Numbered from the stretch's first letter, positions 51,247 through 59,967 are shown. The stretch is 64,000 nucleotides of DNA from Streptomyces sp. NRRL S-340 (GCF_000720185.1 NZ_JOIY01000035.1:1-64000), one strand, 5' to 3'. Notes: generated by a model from the letters alone, not told the origin. A program made the numbers and translations.

Positions 51247-51605
51247 TGGGCGATGTCCTTGCGCAGGGCGGCCGCCGCCCCGAGGTAGACGTGGGCGATC
51301 TCGGCGCGCGGCCGGTCGGTCTCGATGTGCGCGAGGACGCGGACCACGCGGGGCATCGCGCCCTCGATGTCCAGCTCCTGCGCGCAGATCAACGGTACGT
51401 CCACGATGCCGAGCCGGCGGGCGGCGACGGCGGGGAAGTCGCTGTGCAGGTCGGGGGTGGCCGTGAACCAGATGCTGATCAGGTCGTCGGGGGTCAGGCC
51501 GTTGCGTTCCAGGACGGCCCTCAGCAGGGCCCCGACCTGCTCGCTCATGTGACCGGCGTCGTCCTGTTCCAGCTGGACGGCCCCCCGGACCGCTCGTACC
51601 GCCAC
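51243..51605 (-). CDS. aroH: Chorismate mutase, AroH type
   Basis: A 120-residue trimeric AroH-fold enzyme converting chorismate to prephenate. It starts AVRAVRGAVQLEQDD, with Arg in the RGA motif, and continues ISIWFTATPDL, with PLICAQELDIEGAMPRVVRVL containing the catalytic Cys-x-x-Glu and Arg residues. Length is normal. It is translationally coupled to tyrA, so chorismate is routed directly to tyrosine synthesis. Confidence 0.96.
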   Translation of the reverse strand: MAVRAVRGAVQLEQDDAGHMSEQVGALLRAVLERNGLTPDDLISIWFTATPDLHSDFPAVAARRLGIVDVPLICAQELDIEGAMPRVVRVLAHIETDRPRAEIAHVYLGAAAALRKDIAQ

Positions 51606-52041
51606 GGCGCTGCTCCTCGCTGACGTGTGTACCGGTTGTCGTGCACCGGTGTACCGGCTCGTGGCCGACCAGCCTAGTCAGGCGGCCGGCGGTCCCCGCG
51701 CGGCGCCCGCCCGCTGAGACGGGAGGCGAAGCCACCGGAGCGGTACGGCGGCTCCCCGCCGGGGGCGGGACCGGGACGAGCCAGGGCGGGGACGGGGCAG
51801 GTACGGGCCAGGGCGGGGCGGTAACGCGCCCGGGCCGGGGGCGAGTACACGCGGGGCGGGGGGGGCGGGCAGCCCCCGGGGCGAGGGGCGAGGACGCGCC
51901 CGGCCGCGAGCAGACGCACAGCGCTGCACCATTTGCACCATTCGACGCCGATTTACTTCGGCTTGGGAGTCTTCGGTGCGAAGATGCTTCCGCTCCGCTC
52001 GGAGCGGCTCCCCCCACCTCGGCACCCCTCGGAGTGACGGC
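51606..52041. other. Divergent aroH/Rieske gap with a long G-run tract
   Basis: Near 51760-51895 the plus strand carries many runs of three to nine G, including GGGGCGGGGGGGGCGGG (around 51855), which could form a G-quadruplex. Closer to 51930-51980 the DNA is AT-richer (ATTTGCACCATTCGACG) and probably holds the Rieske promoter. No gene is visible. Confidence 0.6.
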
Positions 52042-52524
52042 ATGACTCAGGGATCGACCCGGCGCACGGTTCTCGCAACGGGCGCCGCGGCGGCACTCGC
52101 CGCCGGCTGCAGCGACTCGAACTCGGGCGGCGGCAGCACGTCCGCCGCGGACGCCGCCTCGGCGGCACCGCAGACCCCGTCCACAACCCCGCCGACCACG
52201 GCCGCCGCCGCGTCCCCGTCGCACAGCACGGCCGCCGGCGCGGAACTGACGCGGACCAGTGACGTCCCGGTCGGCGGCGGAAAGATCATCAAGGAGCACG
52301 GGGTCGTCGTCACCCAGCCGGTGAAGGGCCAGTTCAAGGCCTTCTCCGCGATCTGCACCCACCAGGGCTGCACCGTCGCCTCGGTGGAGAACGGCACCAT
52401 CGCCTGCCCCTGCCACGGCAGCATGTTCCATGCCGCCGACGGCTCGGTGGCCCACGGCCCGGCGGCCCGGCCGCTGGCCCCCAAGGAGATCAAGGTGGAG
52501 GGAAATTCCATCCACCTGGCCTGA
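52042..52524 (+). CDS. Secreted Rieske iron-sulfur lipoprotein
   Basis: A 160-residue protein with a twin-arginine-like N-terminus (STRRTVLATGAAAALAAGC), Cys23 as a lipidation site, a Thr/Ser/Pro linker, and a Rieske domain. Cluster ligands are Cys105 and His107 (CTHQGC) and Cys122 and His125 (CPCHG); Cys110 and Cys124 should form the disulfide. It probably folds with its 2Fe-2S cluster inside the cell before Tat export. The partner is unknown, and no cytochrome gene is nearby. The ATG follows GGAGTGA. A nucleotidyltransferase gene follows after 22 bp. Confidence 0.93.
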   Translation: MTQGSTRRTVLATGAAAALAAGCSDSNSGGGSTSAADAASAAPQTPSTTPPTTAAAASPSHSTAAGAELTRTSDVPVGGGKIIKEHGVVVTQPVKGQFKAFSAICTHQGCTVASVENGTIACPCHGSMFHAADGSVAHGPAARPLAPKEIKVEGNSIHLA

Positions 52525-52546
52525 CGGTCCGCGTACGCTCCCGGGC

Positions 52547-53251
52547 ATGCAGCCCGAGGACCTGGTACGCGACCACACGATCTACGCCTGTGTGATGGGC
52601 TCGCGGGCTTTCGGGCTGGCGACGGAGAGCAGTGACACGGACCGTCGTGGTGTCTTCGTCGCCCCCGCCCCGCTCTTCTGGCGCTTCGAGAAGCCTCCGG
52701 CGCACGTCGAGGGGCCCCGGCCCGAACAGTTCAGCTGGGAACTGGAGCGCTTCTGCGCGCTGGCGCTGCGCGGCAATCCGAACATCCTGGAGTGCCTGCA
52801 CTCCCCGCTCGTGGAGCACGCCGACGGCACCGGCCGCGAACTGCTCGCCCTGCGCGAGGCGTTCCTGTCCCGCAGGGTGCACGCCACCTTCATCGGTTAC
52901 GCCCGCGACCAGCGCCGCAGGCTCGACGCCGACGTACGCGCGCACGGCGCCCCGCGCTGGAAGCACGCGATGCATCTGCTGCGGCTGCTGGCGAGCGCCC
53001 GGGACCTGCTGCGCACGGGGCGCCTGGCCCTCGACGTCGGCGACGCGCGGCCCCGTCTGCTGGCCGTGAAGCGCGGCGAGGTCTCCTGGTCCGAGGTGGA
53101 GTCCTGGGCGGGCCGGCTGGCCGACGAGGCCGAGCGGGCGGGCCGGCGCACCCCGCTCCCCGCGGAACCCGACCAGCGGCGCGTGGAGGACTTCCTGGTC
53201 CGTGTCCGCCACGCCTCGGCCCTCGCCCACCACCCGGCCGGCCCCGCGTAG
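52547..53251 (+). CDS. Nucleotidyltransferase-fold protein
   Basis: A 234-residue protein with the polymerase-beta-like signature GSRAFGLATESSDTDRRGV at 18-36, giving the GS-x(n)-D-x-D active-site pattern. The rest is helical (about 80-230), including KHAMHLLRLLASARDLLRTG, like the C-terminal part of stand-alone nucleotidyltransferases that modify nucleotides, antibiotics or proteins. The substrate is unknown. It is probably co-transcribed with the Rieske gene, although no functional link is apparent. No HEPN partner is adjacent, which argues against a MNT/HEPN toxin pair. Confidence 0.82.
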   Translation: MQPEDLVRDHTIYACVMGSRAFGLATESSDTDRRGVFVAPAPLFWRFEKPPAHVEGPRPEQFSWELERFCALALRGNPNILECLHSPLVEHADGTGRELLALREAFLSRRVHATFIGYARDQRRRLDADVRAHGAPRWKHAMHLLRLLASARDLLRTGRLALDVGDARPRLLAVKRGEVSWSEVESWAGRLADEAERAGRRTPLPAEPDQRRVEDFLVRVRHASALAHHPAGPA

Positions 53252-53278
53252 ACGGTCCCGGGCGGCCGGGACGGACAC

Positions 53279-53307
53279 AGACCGGCGGCGACACGGTCCG
53301 CCGGTCT
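53279..53307 (+). terminator. Terminator of the Rieske-nucleotidyltransferase operon
   Basis: AGACCGGCGG (53279-53288) pairs perfectly with CCGCCGGTCT (53298-53307) around a 9-base loop, 28 bp past the stop. Confidence 0.85.
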
Positions 53308-53404
53308 GCGCACACCGGCCCGGCCACGGCGCCGGACCGGGCGAAGGCGCGACGCCGTCAGCCCGTCTGCGCACACCGGCCGCCGGACCTGCCGGAGACC
53401 CGGG

Positions 53405-53433
53405 CCCGGGCCCGGAATCCCCCCGGGCCCGGG
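53405..53433 (-). terminator. Terminator of the parA-scpAB-rluB operon
   Basis: CCCGGGCCCGG (53405-53415) pairs with CCGGGCCCGGG (53423-53433) around a 7-base loop, 15 bp past the rluB stop. Confidence 0.8.
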
Positions 53434-53447
53434 GGGAGGCGTACCGC

Positions 53448-54512
53448 CTACAGGTCGACTTCCTTCATCAGCATGCCGACCTCGGTGTTGGACAGGCGCC
53501 GCAGCCAGCCCGACTTCTGGTCGCCCAGGGTGATGGGGCCGAACGCGGTGCGGACCAGCTTGTCGACCGGGAATCCGGCCTCGGCGAGCATGCGCCGCAC
53601 GATGTGCTTGCGGCCCTCGTGCAGGGTGACCTCGACGAGGTAGTTCTTGCCGGTCTGCTCGACGACCCGGAAGTGGTCCGCGCGCGCGTAGCCGTCCTCC
53701 AGCTGGATGCCGTCCTTGAGGCGCTTGCCCAGGTCGCGCGGGATCGGGCCGACGATGTGCGCGAGGTAGGTCTTGCGCACGCCGTACTTGGGGTGGGTCA
53801 GGCGGTGCGCCAGCTCACCGTGGTTGGTGAGCAGGATGACGCCCTCGGTCTCGGTGTCGAGCCGGCCGACGTGGAACAGGCGCGTCTCACGGTTGGTGAC
53901 GTAGTCGCCGAGGCACTGCCGGCCCTCGGGGTCCTCCATGGTGGAGACGACACCGGCGGGCTTGTTCAGCGAGAAGAACTGGTACGACTGCGTGGCCACG
54001 GTCAGGCCGTCGACCTTGACCTCGTCCTTCTCCGGGTCGACCCGGCGGCCCTGCTCCAGGACGATCTCGCCGTTGACCTCGACCCTGGCCTGCTCGATCA
54101 GTTCCTCGCAGGCGCGCCGCGAACCGTACCCGGCGCGGGCGAGCACCTTCTGCAGCCGCTCGCCCTCCTGCTCGGCGCCCGGGAAGGTCTTGGGCAGCTT
54201 GATGTCCTTCTTGTCCGCGTACCGCTCGCGGTTGCGCTCCTCGGCGCGCGCCTCGTACTCACGGGAGCGCGCGGGCGCCGACCGCCCGCGCTGGGCCTCG
54301 GCCTTCTTCGGGCCGCCCTTGGCGCCGCCCCGGGCCGCGCCGCCGCGCCCCGCCTTCGGGCCGTCCTTGGTGGCGCCGGGGCCCACGTCGTAGCGGCGCT
54401 CCTCGGGGCGGGGCTTGCGGGGGCGGCCCTGCCCCTGCTTCTGGTCCCTGTCGTTGCCGGCGCCGCGGTGGTTACCGCGCCCGCCGTTCTTGCCGCTGCC
54501 GCTGCTTCGCAT
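53448..54512 (-). CDS. rluB: rRNA pseudouridine synthase, RsuA/RluB family
   Basis: A 354-residue enzyme. Residues 1-110 are a basic Gly/Arg/Lys-rich extension common in actinobacteria. An S4 RNA-binding domain follows (RLQKVLARAGYGSRRACEELI), then the catalytic domain with GRLDTETEG, where the Asp attacks the uridine. It modifies rRNA. The ATG at 54512 overlaps the scpB TGA, so it is translationally coupled; this chromosome-segregation and rRNA-modification pairing is widespread. Confidence 0.94.
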   Translation of the reverse strand: MRSSGSGKNGGRGNHRGAGNDRDQKQGQGRPRKPRPEERRYDVGPGATKDGPKAGRGGAARGGAKGGPKKAEAQRGRSAPARSREYEARAEERNRERYADKKDIKLPKTFPGAEQEGERLQKVLARAGYGSRRACEELIEQARVEVNGEIVLEQGRRVDPEKDEVKVDGLTVATQSYQFFSLNKPAGVVSTMEDPEGRQCLGDYVTNRETRLFHVGRLDTETEGVILLTNHGELAHRLTHPKYGVRKTYLAHIVGPIPRDLGKRLKDGIQLEDGYARADHFRVVEQTGKNYLVEVTLHEGRKHIVRRMLAEAGFPVDKLVRTAFGPITLGDQKSGWLRRLSNTEVGMLMKEVDL

Positions 54513-55186
54513 CAAAGTTCCGTCGTCGTCGTGTCAGTCATGTGCGTCCCGTGACCCTCGTCGGGGTCCGGGGCGTCCGGGTCGAACGACGGTACGGCTT
54601 CCTGGGTCTCGGCCTCGATCGCCTCCGCCTCCGGGAGGAAGGGCGCCAGCTCCGGGAGCTCGTCCAGACCGCGCAGGCCCATCCGCTCCAGGAAGTAGTT
54701 CGTCGTCCTGTACAGGATCGCACCTGTTTCGGGTTCCGCGCCCGCCTCCTCGACCAGTCCGCGCTGGAGGAGGGTGCGCATCACGCCGTCGCAGTTGACT
54801 CCGCGGACCGCGGAGACCCTGCTGCGGCTGACCGGCTGGCGGTAGGCGACCACCGCCAGGGTCTCCAGCGCGGCCTGGGTGAGCCGCGCCTGCTGCCCGT
54901 CCAGGACGAAGCCCTCGACGGCGGCGGCGTACTCGGGGCGGGTGTAGAAGCGCCAGCCGCCGGCGACCCGCCGCAGTTCGAAGCCGCGCCCCTGCACGGT
55001 GTACTCGTCGGCCAGCTCCCGCAGCGCGTCCGCGACCTGCCGCCGGGGCCGCTGGAGCGTCTTCGCCAGCAGTTCCTCCGTGGCGGGTTCGTCCACGACC
55101 ATCAGGACAGCCTCCAGGGCGGGCTTGAGGCCGAGGCCGGCGACGCCGCGCAGGCCCAAGGGCAGTTCGGTGGTCTCCTCGCTCAC
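54512..55186 (-). CDS. scpB: Segregation and condensation protein B
   Basis: A 224-residue winged-helix protein, a subunit of the SMC-ScpAB condensin. Recognisable parts include LKPALEAVLMVVDEPATEELLA, LTQAALETLAVVAYRQPVSR and TTNYFLERMGLRGLDELPEL. The C-terminus is acidic and probably disordered. It is coupled at both ends: GTG overlap with scpA (55183-55186) and TGATG overlap with rluB. Confidence 0.96.
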   Translation of the reverse strand: MSEETTELPLGLRGVAGLGLKPALEAVLMVVDEPATEELLAKTLQRPRRQVADALRELADEYTVQGRGFELRRVAGGWRFYTRPEYAAAVEGFVLDGQQARLTQAALETLAVVAYRQPVSRSRVSAVRGVNCDGVMRTLLQRGLVEEAGAEPETGAILYRTTNYFLERMGLRGLDELPELAPFLPEAEAIEAETQEAVPSFDPDAPDPDEGHGTHMTDTTTTEL

Positions 55187-56568
55187 GCCTTCTCCTCCTC
55201 GTCTCCCCGGGGCTCATCCGCGCCGGGCTCGTCCTCTCCGGGGCCGGCCGATCCGGGGCCGCCCGCTGCGGGGTCGTCCGCCCCGGGTTCCGCGGGGGTT
55301 TCGCGCGGCCGGTCGAACTCGTCGGTCACCATGGTCCGCGCGTCGCCGTCCCCGCCGGTCCAGCGCACGAGCAGGTCGCCGAGCGCCGTCTCCTGGTCGA
55401 GCGCCACGGCCTTCTCGCGGTACAGCTCCAGCAGCGCGAGGAACCGCGCCACGACGGTCAGGGTGTCGTCGGTGTCCTCGACCAGTGTGCGGAAGCTGGC
55501 CTCCCCCAGTTCCCGCAGCCGGGCGACGACGATCCCCGCCTGCTCCTGCACGCTGACCAGCGGTGCGTGGATGTGGTCCACGTACACCTGCGGTTTCGGC
55601 TTGGGCTGCATCGCCTTGACGGCGAGCCGCGCGAACCCCTCGGGGCCGATGCTGATGACGACCTCGGGCAGCAGCTCCGCGTGGTGCGGTTCGAGCCCGA
55701 CGGTGCGGGGGTGGCGCCGGGCCTCCTCGTCGAGCCGCCCGTTGAAGATGTCGGCGATCTGCTTGTACGCGCGGTACTGGAGCAGGCGCGCGAAGAGCAG
55801 GTCCCGGGCCTCCAGGAGGGCGAGGTCGGCCTCGTCCTCCACCTCGGCGGCGGGCAGCAGCCGGGCCGCCTTCAGGTCGAGCAGCGTGGCCGCCACCACC
55901 AGGAACTCGGTCGTCCGGTCCAGGTCGCCCTCGGGTCCCATGGCGCGCAGGTGCGCCATGAACTCGTCGGTCACCTTCGACAGGGCGATCTCGGTGACGT
56001 CGAGCTTGTGCCGGGAGATCAGCTGGAGCAGCAGGTCGAAGGGTCCCTCGAAGTTGGCGAGCCGGACCTTGAAGACACCGTCGTCGCTCGCTGCCGTCCC
56101 GGCGCTCGCGGCACCGCCCGCCCCCTCGGCACCACCGGCACCGCCCGCGCCGCCGATACCACCGGTACCGGGCGCGCCCTCGGCAACTCCGGTGCCGTCC
56201 GCGCCACCCGTCCCGCCCGCGCCCGCCGCGCCGTCCGTGCCTACCGGGCTGCCGGGGCGGGGAGTCCGCTCCTCGCGCGGACCGGCCGGTTCCGCCGGGA
56301 CGACGCCCGCTCCGGCCGGGACGGCCGGCTCCGCGGGCGCCTCCGGCTCCGCGTGCGACTCGGGCGCGGGCCGCCGGGCCGGCGGAACAGGGTCGGCGGG
56401 ATCCGGCACGACGGGCGCCGGCGGTGCGTCGGGCGCCGTCGACGGGGCAGGTGCGGCGGGCGGGGCGGGCTCCGGCGGCGGAGCGCTCGTCCCCGGTCCC
56501 CTCCCCAGCGCACGCCTGCGGGCGGCGGCGGGGCCCGGGCCTGCGGGCGGAACGTCGTTCGAGGTCAT
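55183..56568 (-). CDS. scpA: Segregation and condensation protein A with long disordered extension
   Basis: A 461-residue kleisin linking SMC heads. The conserved core begins only at about residue 160 (FKVRLANFEGPFDLLLQLI) and ends with a winged helix near 430. Standard ScpA is about 250 residues. The extra N-terminus is Pro/Ala/Gly-rich, including a Gly-Ala-Thr repeat stretch (about 125-155). Translation from a later start is conceivable, but the ATG at 56568 is 18 bp from the RHH gene stop. The last 45 residues are acidic. Confidence 0.93.
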   Translation of the reverse strand: MTSNDVPPAGPGPAAARRRALGRGPGTSAPPPEPAPPAAPAPSTAPDAPPAPVVPDPADPVPPARRPAPESHAEPEAPAEPAVPAGAGVVPAEPAGPREERTPRPGSPVGTDGAAGAGGTGGADGTGVAEGAPGTGGIGGAGGAGGAEGAGGAASAGTAASDDGVFKVRLANFEGPFDLLLQLISRHKLDVTEIALSKVTDEFMAHLRAMGPEGDLDRTTEFLVVAATLLDLKAARLLPAAEVEDEADLALLEARDLLFARLLQYRAYKQIADIFNGRLDEEARRHPRTVGLEPHHAELLPEVVISIGPEGFARLAVKAMQPKPKPQVYVDHIHAPLVSVQEQAGIVVARLRELGEASFRTLVEDTDDTLTVVARFLALLELYREKAVALDQETALGDLLVRWTGGDGDARTMVTDEFDRPRETPAEPGADDPAAGGPGSAGPGEDEPGADEPRGDEEEKA

Positions 56569-56586
56569 GGCCTCCGCAGGCTACCG

Positions 56587-57174
56587 TTACCGTCCGCGCA
56601 GCCGGCGGACGAGGATGCTCGCGTCCCCGCGGGACTCCAGATCGGCCAGGACCACGGCGACCGCCTCGCGCACGATGCGGCCCCGGTCCACGGCCAGGCC
56701 GTGCTCGCCCCTGAGGACCAGGCGCGCGTGCTCCAGGTCCATGAGCTCCTCGGCGGAGACGTACACCGTGATCTTCTCGTCGTGCCGTTCGCGCCCGCTG
56801 GGACGGCGCGCCGCCGACCTCCCGCGCTTGCGGGCCGCCCCCGCGGCGCCCGCCGCGGAACCCTCCGGCGCCGCCTGGCGCCGCCCTCCGCGCTCCGCCC
56901 CGGCGCCCGCGGGGCCGCGGCTGCGGGACTCGCCCGACTCGGCCGGCTCGGCGTCGGCCGCCGCGTGCTCGGCGCCCTCGCCGTCGCCGCCCTGCGCGGG
57001 CACCGCCTGCGGCGCGTCCTCCGCCGGGACGGCCGTGGCGTCGCTCTCGCCCGCCGGAGCCGGTACCCGGGCCTCGCCGCCCGGCTGGCGCCGGGGAGTG
57101 GACGCCTGGAGCGCGGTCCCCCCTGTCGTACGGAACAGTTCGTCGGCCCCCGGCAGACTCACTCGGCGTGACAC
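56587..57174 (-). CDS. Ribbon-helix-helix-like protein paired with ParA
   Basis: A 195-residue protein. Residues 1-125 are Ala/Gly/Glu/Arg-rich and probably disordered. The C-terminal 65 (DEKITVYVSAEELMDLEHAR ... RIVREAVAVVLADL) read like a ribbon-helix-helix DNA-binding fold, an ITVYV strand followed by two helices. It overlaps the upstream ParA-like gene by 16 bp. An RHH protein beside a ParA often serves as the DNA-binding partner in place of ParB. That role is inference. Confidence 0.8.
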   Translation of the reverse strand: MSRRVSLPGADELFRTTGGTALQASTPRRQPGGEARVPAPAGESDATAVPAEDAPQAVPAQGGDGEGAEHAAADAEPAESGESRSRGPAGAGAERGGRRQAAPEGSAAGAAGAARKRGRSAARRPSGRERHDEKITVYVSAEELMDLEHARLVLRGEHGLAVDRGRIVREAVAVVLADLESRGDASILVRRLRGR

Positions 57175-58337
57175 CGGGCGAGCACCTCCCTGGCGAGCTG
57201 GCGGTAGGCGGCGGCACCGACGGAGTTGGAGGCGTACGTGGTGATCGGCTCACCGGCGACCGTGGTCTCCGGGAAGCGGACCGTGCGCCCGATGACCGTG
57301 TGGTAGACGTGGTCGTCGAACGCCTCGACGACACGCGCGAGCACCTCACGGCTGTGCACGGTGCGCGAGTCGTACATCGTGGCGAGGATGCCGTCCAGCT
57401 CCAGGTCGGGGTTGAGGCGCTCCTGGACCTTCTCGATCGTCTCGGTCAGCAGCGCGACACCGCGCAGCGCGAAGAACTCGCACTCCAGCGGCACGATCAC
57501 CTTGTGCGCGGCCGTCAGGGCGTTCACGGTGAGCAGGCCGAGCGAGGGCTGGCAGTCGATGACGATGTAGTCGTAGTCGTCCATCAGCGGCTTGAGCGCC
57601 CGCTGGAGCGTGGACTCGCGCGCGACCTCGGAGACCAGCTGCACCTCGGCGGCCGACAGGTCGATGTTGCTGGGCAGCAGGTCCATGTTGGGGACCGCGG
57701 TCTTCAGCAGGACCTCGTCCGCGGACATGCCCCGCTCCATGAGCAGGTTGTAGACGGTGAGGTCCAGCTCCATGGGGTTGACGCCGAGACCCACCGACAG
57801 CGCGCCCTGCGGGTCGAAGTCCACGAGCAGCACCCGGCGTCCGTACTCCGCGAGCGCGGCACCCAGGTTGATGGTCGACGTCGTCTTGCCGACGCCGCCC
57901 TTCTGGTTGCACATCGCGATGATCTTCGCGGGACCGTGGTCGGTCAGCGGACCGGGGATCGGGAAGTACGGCAGCGGGCGTCCGGTCGGACCGATGCGCT
58001 CACGGCGCTGGCGGGCCGCGTCGGGCGCGAGTGTGGCCGCGTACTCGGGATCGGGCTCGTACTCGGCGTCGGGGTCGTAGAAGTGCCCCTCGGGCAGTTC
58101 GTCGTAGTCGGCGAAGTGGTTGTGGGGCGCGCCACTTCCGTCGCCGGCCATGGCGTTCACGTGATGGCCATCCATGCTCTGGTGTCCTGGCTGGGTCACC
58201 AGCGGGAACCGGTGACCCTGGTGGGCTGCGAAGGTGCGCACAGCGACGGAGCCGACAGCCTCGAGCCCCGCGGGGCTCTGGCCCCGCGCAGGCATTCCTG
58301 GTTGACCACCCCCGGGAGAAAATGTCGACTCATTCAC
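57159..58337 (-). CDS. ParA-family ATPase (not the oriC ParA)
   Basis: A 392-residue protein. An approximately 135-residue N-terminal extension, His/Gly/Pro-rich with acidic and Tyr-rich parts, precedes the deviant Walker A KGGVGKTT at 146-153, Walker A-prime FDPQGALS and Walker B-like YDYIVIDCQPSLG. ParA ATPases position DNA or protein cargo. The scpAB context rather than oriC, and the RHH partner instead of ParB, separate this from chromosomal parAB. The GTG at 58337 follows AAGGAGGT. It is the first gene of a five-gene overlapping operon. Confidence 0.93.
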   Translation of the reverse strand: MNESTFSPGGGQPGMPARGQSPAGLEAVGSVAVRTFAAHQGHRFPLVTQPGHQSMDGHHVNAMAGDGSGAPHNHFADYDELPEGHFYDPDAEYEPDPEYAATLAPDAARQRRERIGPTGRPLPYFPIPGPLTDHGPAKIIAMCNQKGGVGKTTSTINLGAALAEYGRRVLLVDFDPQGALSVGLGVNPMELDLTVYNLLMERGMSADEVLLKTAVPNMDLLPSNIDLSAAEVQLVSEVARESTLQRALKPLMDDYDYIVIDCQPSLGLLTVNALTAAHKVIVPLECEFFALRGVALLTETIEKVQERLNPDLELDGILATMYDSRTVHSREVLARVVEAFDDHVYHTVIGRTVRFPETTVAGEPITTYASNSVGAAAYRQLAREVLARCHAE

Positions 58338-58597
58338 AAGTCGTCTTACCTCCTTGGTGACCAGGGAACTTCTAGACAGGTCAGCGTGGCACCATGCCGA
58401 CGGTTGGCGACTCTATGGCGTGTCGGGCGTCCGCAGCAACACAATCCGCCGGACCCGGCCCGATGTGTCGGCAATGAAACATCCCTCTGTCAAGGGCGTA
58501 CGACCGTCGCACAGCAGGTTTCACCGGTGCGTGAATCGGTCGAATGGTTGCGTTCGAGGCGAGTTGGCCGTGTGCGGCGAAGTGACCATACACACAT
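58338..58597. other. Promoter region of the parA-scp operon
   Basis: 260 bp without a gene. It contains relatively AT-rich patches near 58440 and 58480 on a GC-rich background, and the run GAATCGGTCGAATGG near 58534. No parS-like palindrome (TGTTTCACGTGAAACA) is present. Confidence 0.5.
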
Positions 58598-58630
58598 CCG
58601 GCCGGACCTTGTGGGGCAAGGTCCGGCCGG
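58598..58630 (-). terminator. Terminator of ald
   Basis: CCGGCCGGACCTTG (58598-58611) pairs perfectly with CAAGGTCCGGCCGG (58617-58630) around TGGGG, 78 bp past the ald stop. Confidence 0.9.
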
Positions 58631-58708
58631 GTGCGTGGCGTTGACGACACGAGTTGACGTATCGCCTTTTTCCGTCGGGTGACTTGGTCGACTCCTCGAC
58701 GCCGGGGC

Positions 58709-59833
58709 TCAGCCGAGCAGGGTCTCCAGCTCGACGTGGTCCAGGCCGTGCGCCTCGGCGACCTCCTTGTAGACCACCTTGCCGTCATGGGTGTTGAGAC
58801 CCTTGGCGAGCGCGGCGTCGCGGCGCAGCGCCTCCACCCAGCCGCGGTTGGCGAGTTCGACGATGTACGGCAGCGTCGCGTTGGTCAGCGCGTAGGTCGA
58901 GGTGTTGGGGACCGCGCCGGGCATGTTGGCGACGCAGTAGAACACCGACTCGTGGACCTTGAAGGTCGGCTCGGCGTGCGTGGTCGGGTGGGAGTCCTCG
59001 AAGCAGCCGCCCTGGTCGATCGCGATGTCGACAAGGACACTCCCGGCCTTCATCCGCGACACCAGCTCGTTGGTGACCAGCTTCGGGGCCTTGGCGCCCG
59101 GGATGAGGACGGCACCGACCACGAGGTCGGCGTCCAGGCAGGCCTTCTCCAGCTCGAAGGCGTTGGAGACGACGGTCTGGATCTTCGTGCCGAAGATCTT
59201 GTCGGCTTCCTTGAGCTTGTTGATGTCCTTGTCGAGCAGGGTCACGTGGAAGCCCAGGCCGATGGCGATCTGCGCGGCGTTCCAGCCGGAGACGCCGCCG
59301 CCGATGATGACGGCCTTGCCGGCCGGAACGCCCGGGACGCCGCCCGGCAGCACGCCGCGGCCGCCGGCCGCGCGCATCAGGTGGTAGGCGCCGACCTGCG
59401 GGGCGAGGCGGCCCGCGACCTCGGACATCGGGGCGAGCAGCGGCAGCGCGCGGCCGGGCAGCTCGACGGTCTCGTAGGCGATCGCCGTGGTGCCGGACTC
59501 CAGGAGGGCGTCGGTGCACTCCTTGGAGGCGGCCAGGTGCAGGTAGGTGAAGAGGATCTGGTCCTTGCGGAGGCGGTGGTACTCCTCCGCGATCGGCTCC
59601 TTGACCTTCAGCAGCAGGTCGGCGGCGGCCCAGACCTCGTCGGCGGTCCCGAGGATCTCGGCGCCGGCCGCCACGTACTCCTCGTCCGGGATCGCGGAGC
59701 CGACGCCCGCGTTCCGCTCGACGACGACCTGGTGGCCGTTTCGCACCAGCTCGTGCACGCCGGCCGGGGTGATGGCCACCCGGAACTCGTTGTTCTTGAC
59801 CTCGCGGGGGATGCCGACCTTCACGTCGATCAC
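58709..59833 (-). CDS. ald: Alanine dehydrogenase
   Basis: A 374-residue NAD-dependent enzyme interconverting L-alanine and pyruvate plus ammonia. It starts KVGIPREVKNNEFRVAITPAG, the substrate-site region is DLLLKVKEPI with TYLHLAA, and the dinucleotide fold has GGGVSGWNAA. Length is normal. GTG at 59833 (MIDVKVG) is the usual start; the ribosome binding site AAGGA is very close to it, so GTG at 59824 is an alternative. It is monocistronic with its own terminator. In relatives it supports growth on alanine and nitrogen balance during development. Confidence 0.96.
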   Translation of the reverse strand: MIDVKVGIPREVKNNEFRVAITPAGVHELVRNGHQVVVERNAGVGSAIPDEEYVAAGAEILGTADEVWAAADLLLKVKEPIAEEYHRLRKDQILFTYLHLAASKECTDALLESGTTAIAYETVELPGRALPLLAPMSEVAGRLAPQVGAYHLMRAAGGRGVLPGGVPGVPAGKAVIIGGGVSGWNAAQIAIGLGFHVTLLDKDINKLKEADKIFGTKIQTVVSNAFELEKACLDADLVVGAVLIPGAKAPKLVTNELVSRMKAGSVLVDIAIDQGGCFEDSHPTTHAEPTFKVHESVFYCVANMPGAVPNTSTYALTNATLPYIVELANRGWVEALRRDAALAKGLNTHDGKVVYKEVAEAHGLDHVELETLLG

Positions 59834-59967
59834 GGTCCTTGACTCAGGGAATGTGGGGCAATAAAGACGTACCCCGGCATGCACGGGCATACCAGGAGAC
59901 ACCGCAGGAGAACGAGCGGCAGAGCCAGTTTAATGAAGGCGTTCGCGCTGTCTAGCCTTTCATTGCA

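Noticed and set aside
52547-53251. MNT/HEPN toxin-antitoxin module
   Set aside because: The nucleotidyltransferase-fold protein is 234 residues with its own helical part, and no HEPN gene flanks it.
56587-58337. The ParA gene as the chromosomal parA of oriC
   Set aside because: No ParB, parS, gidB or dnaA-region neighbours; the partner is RHH-like and the operon continues into scpAB.
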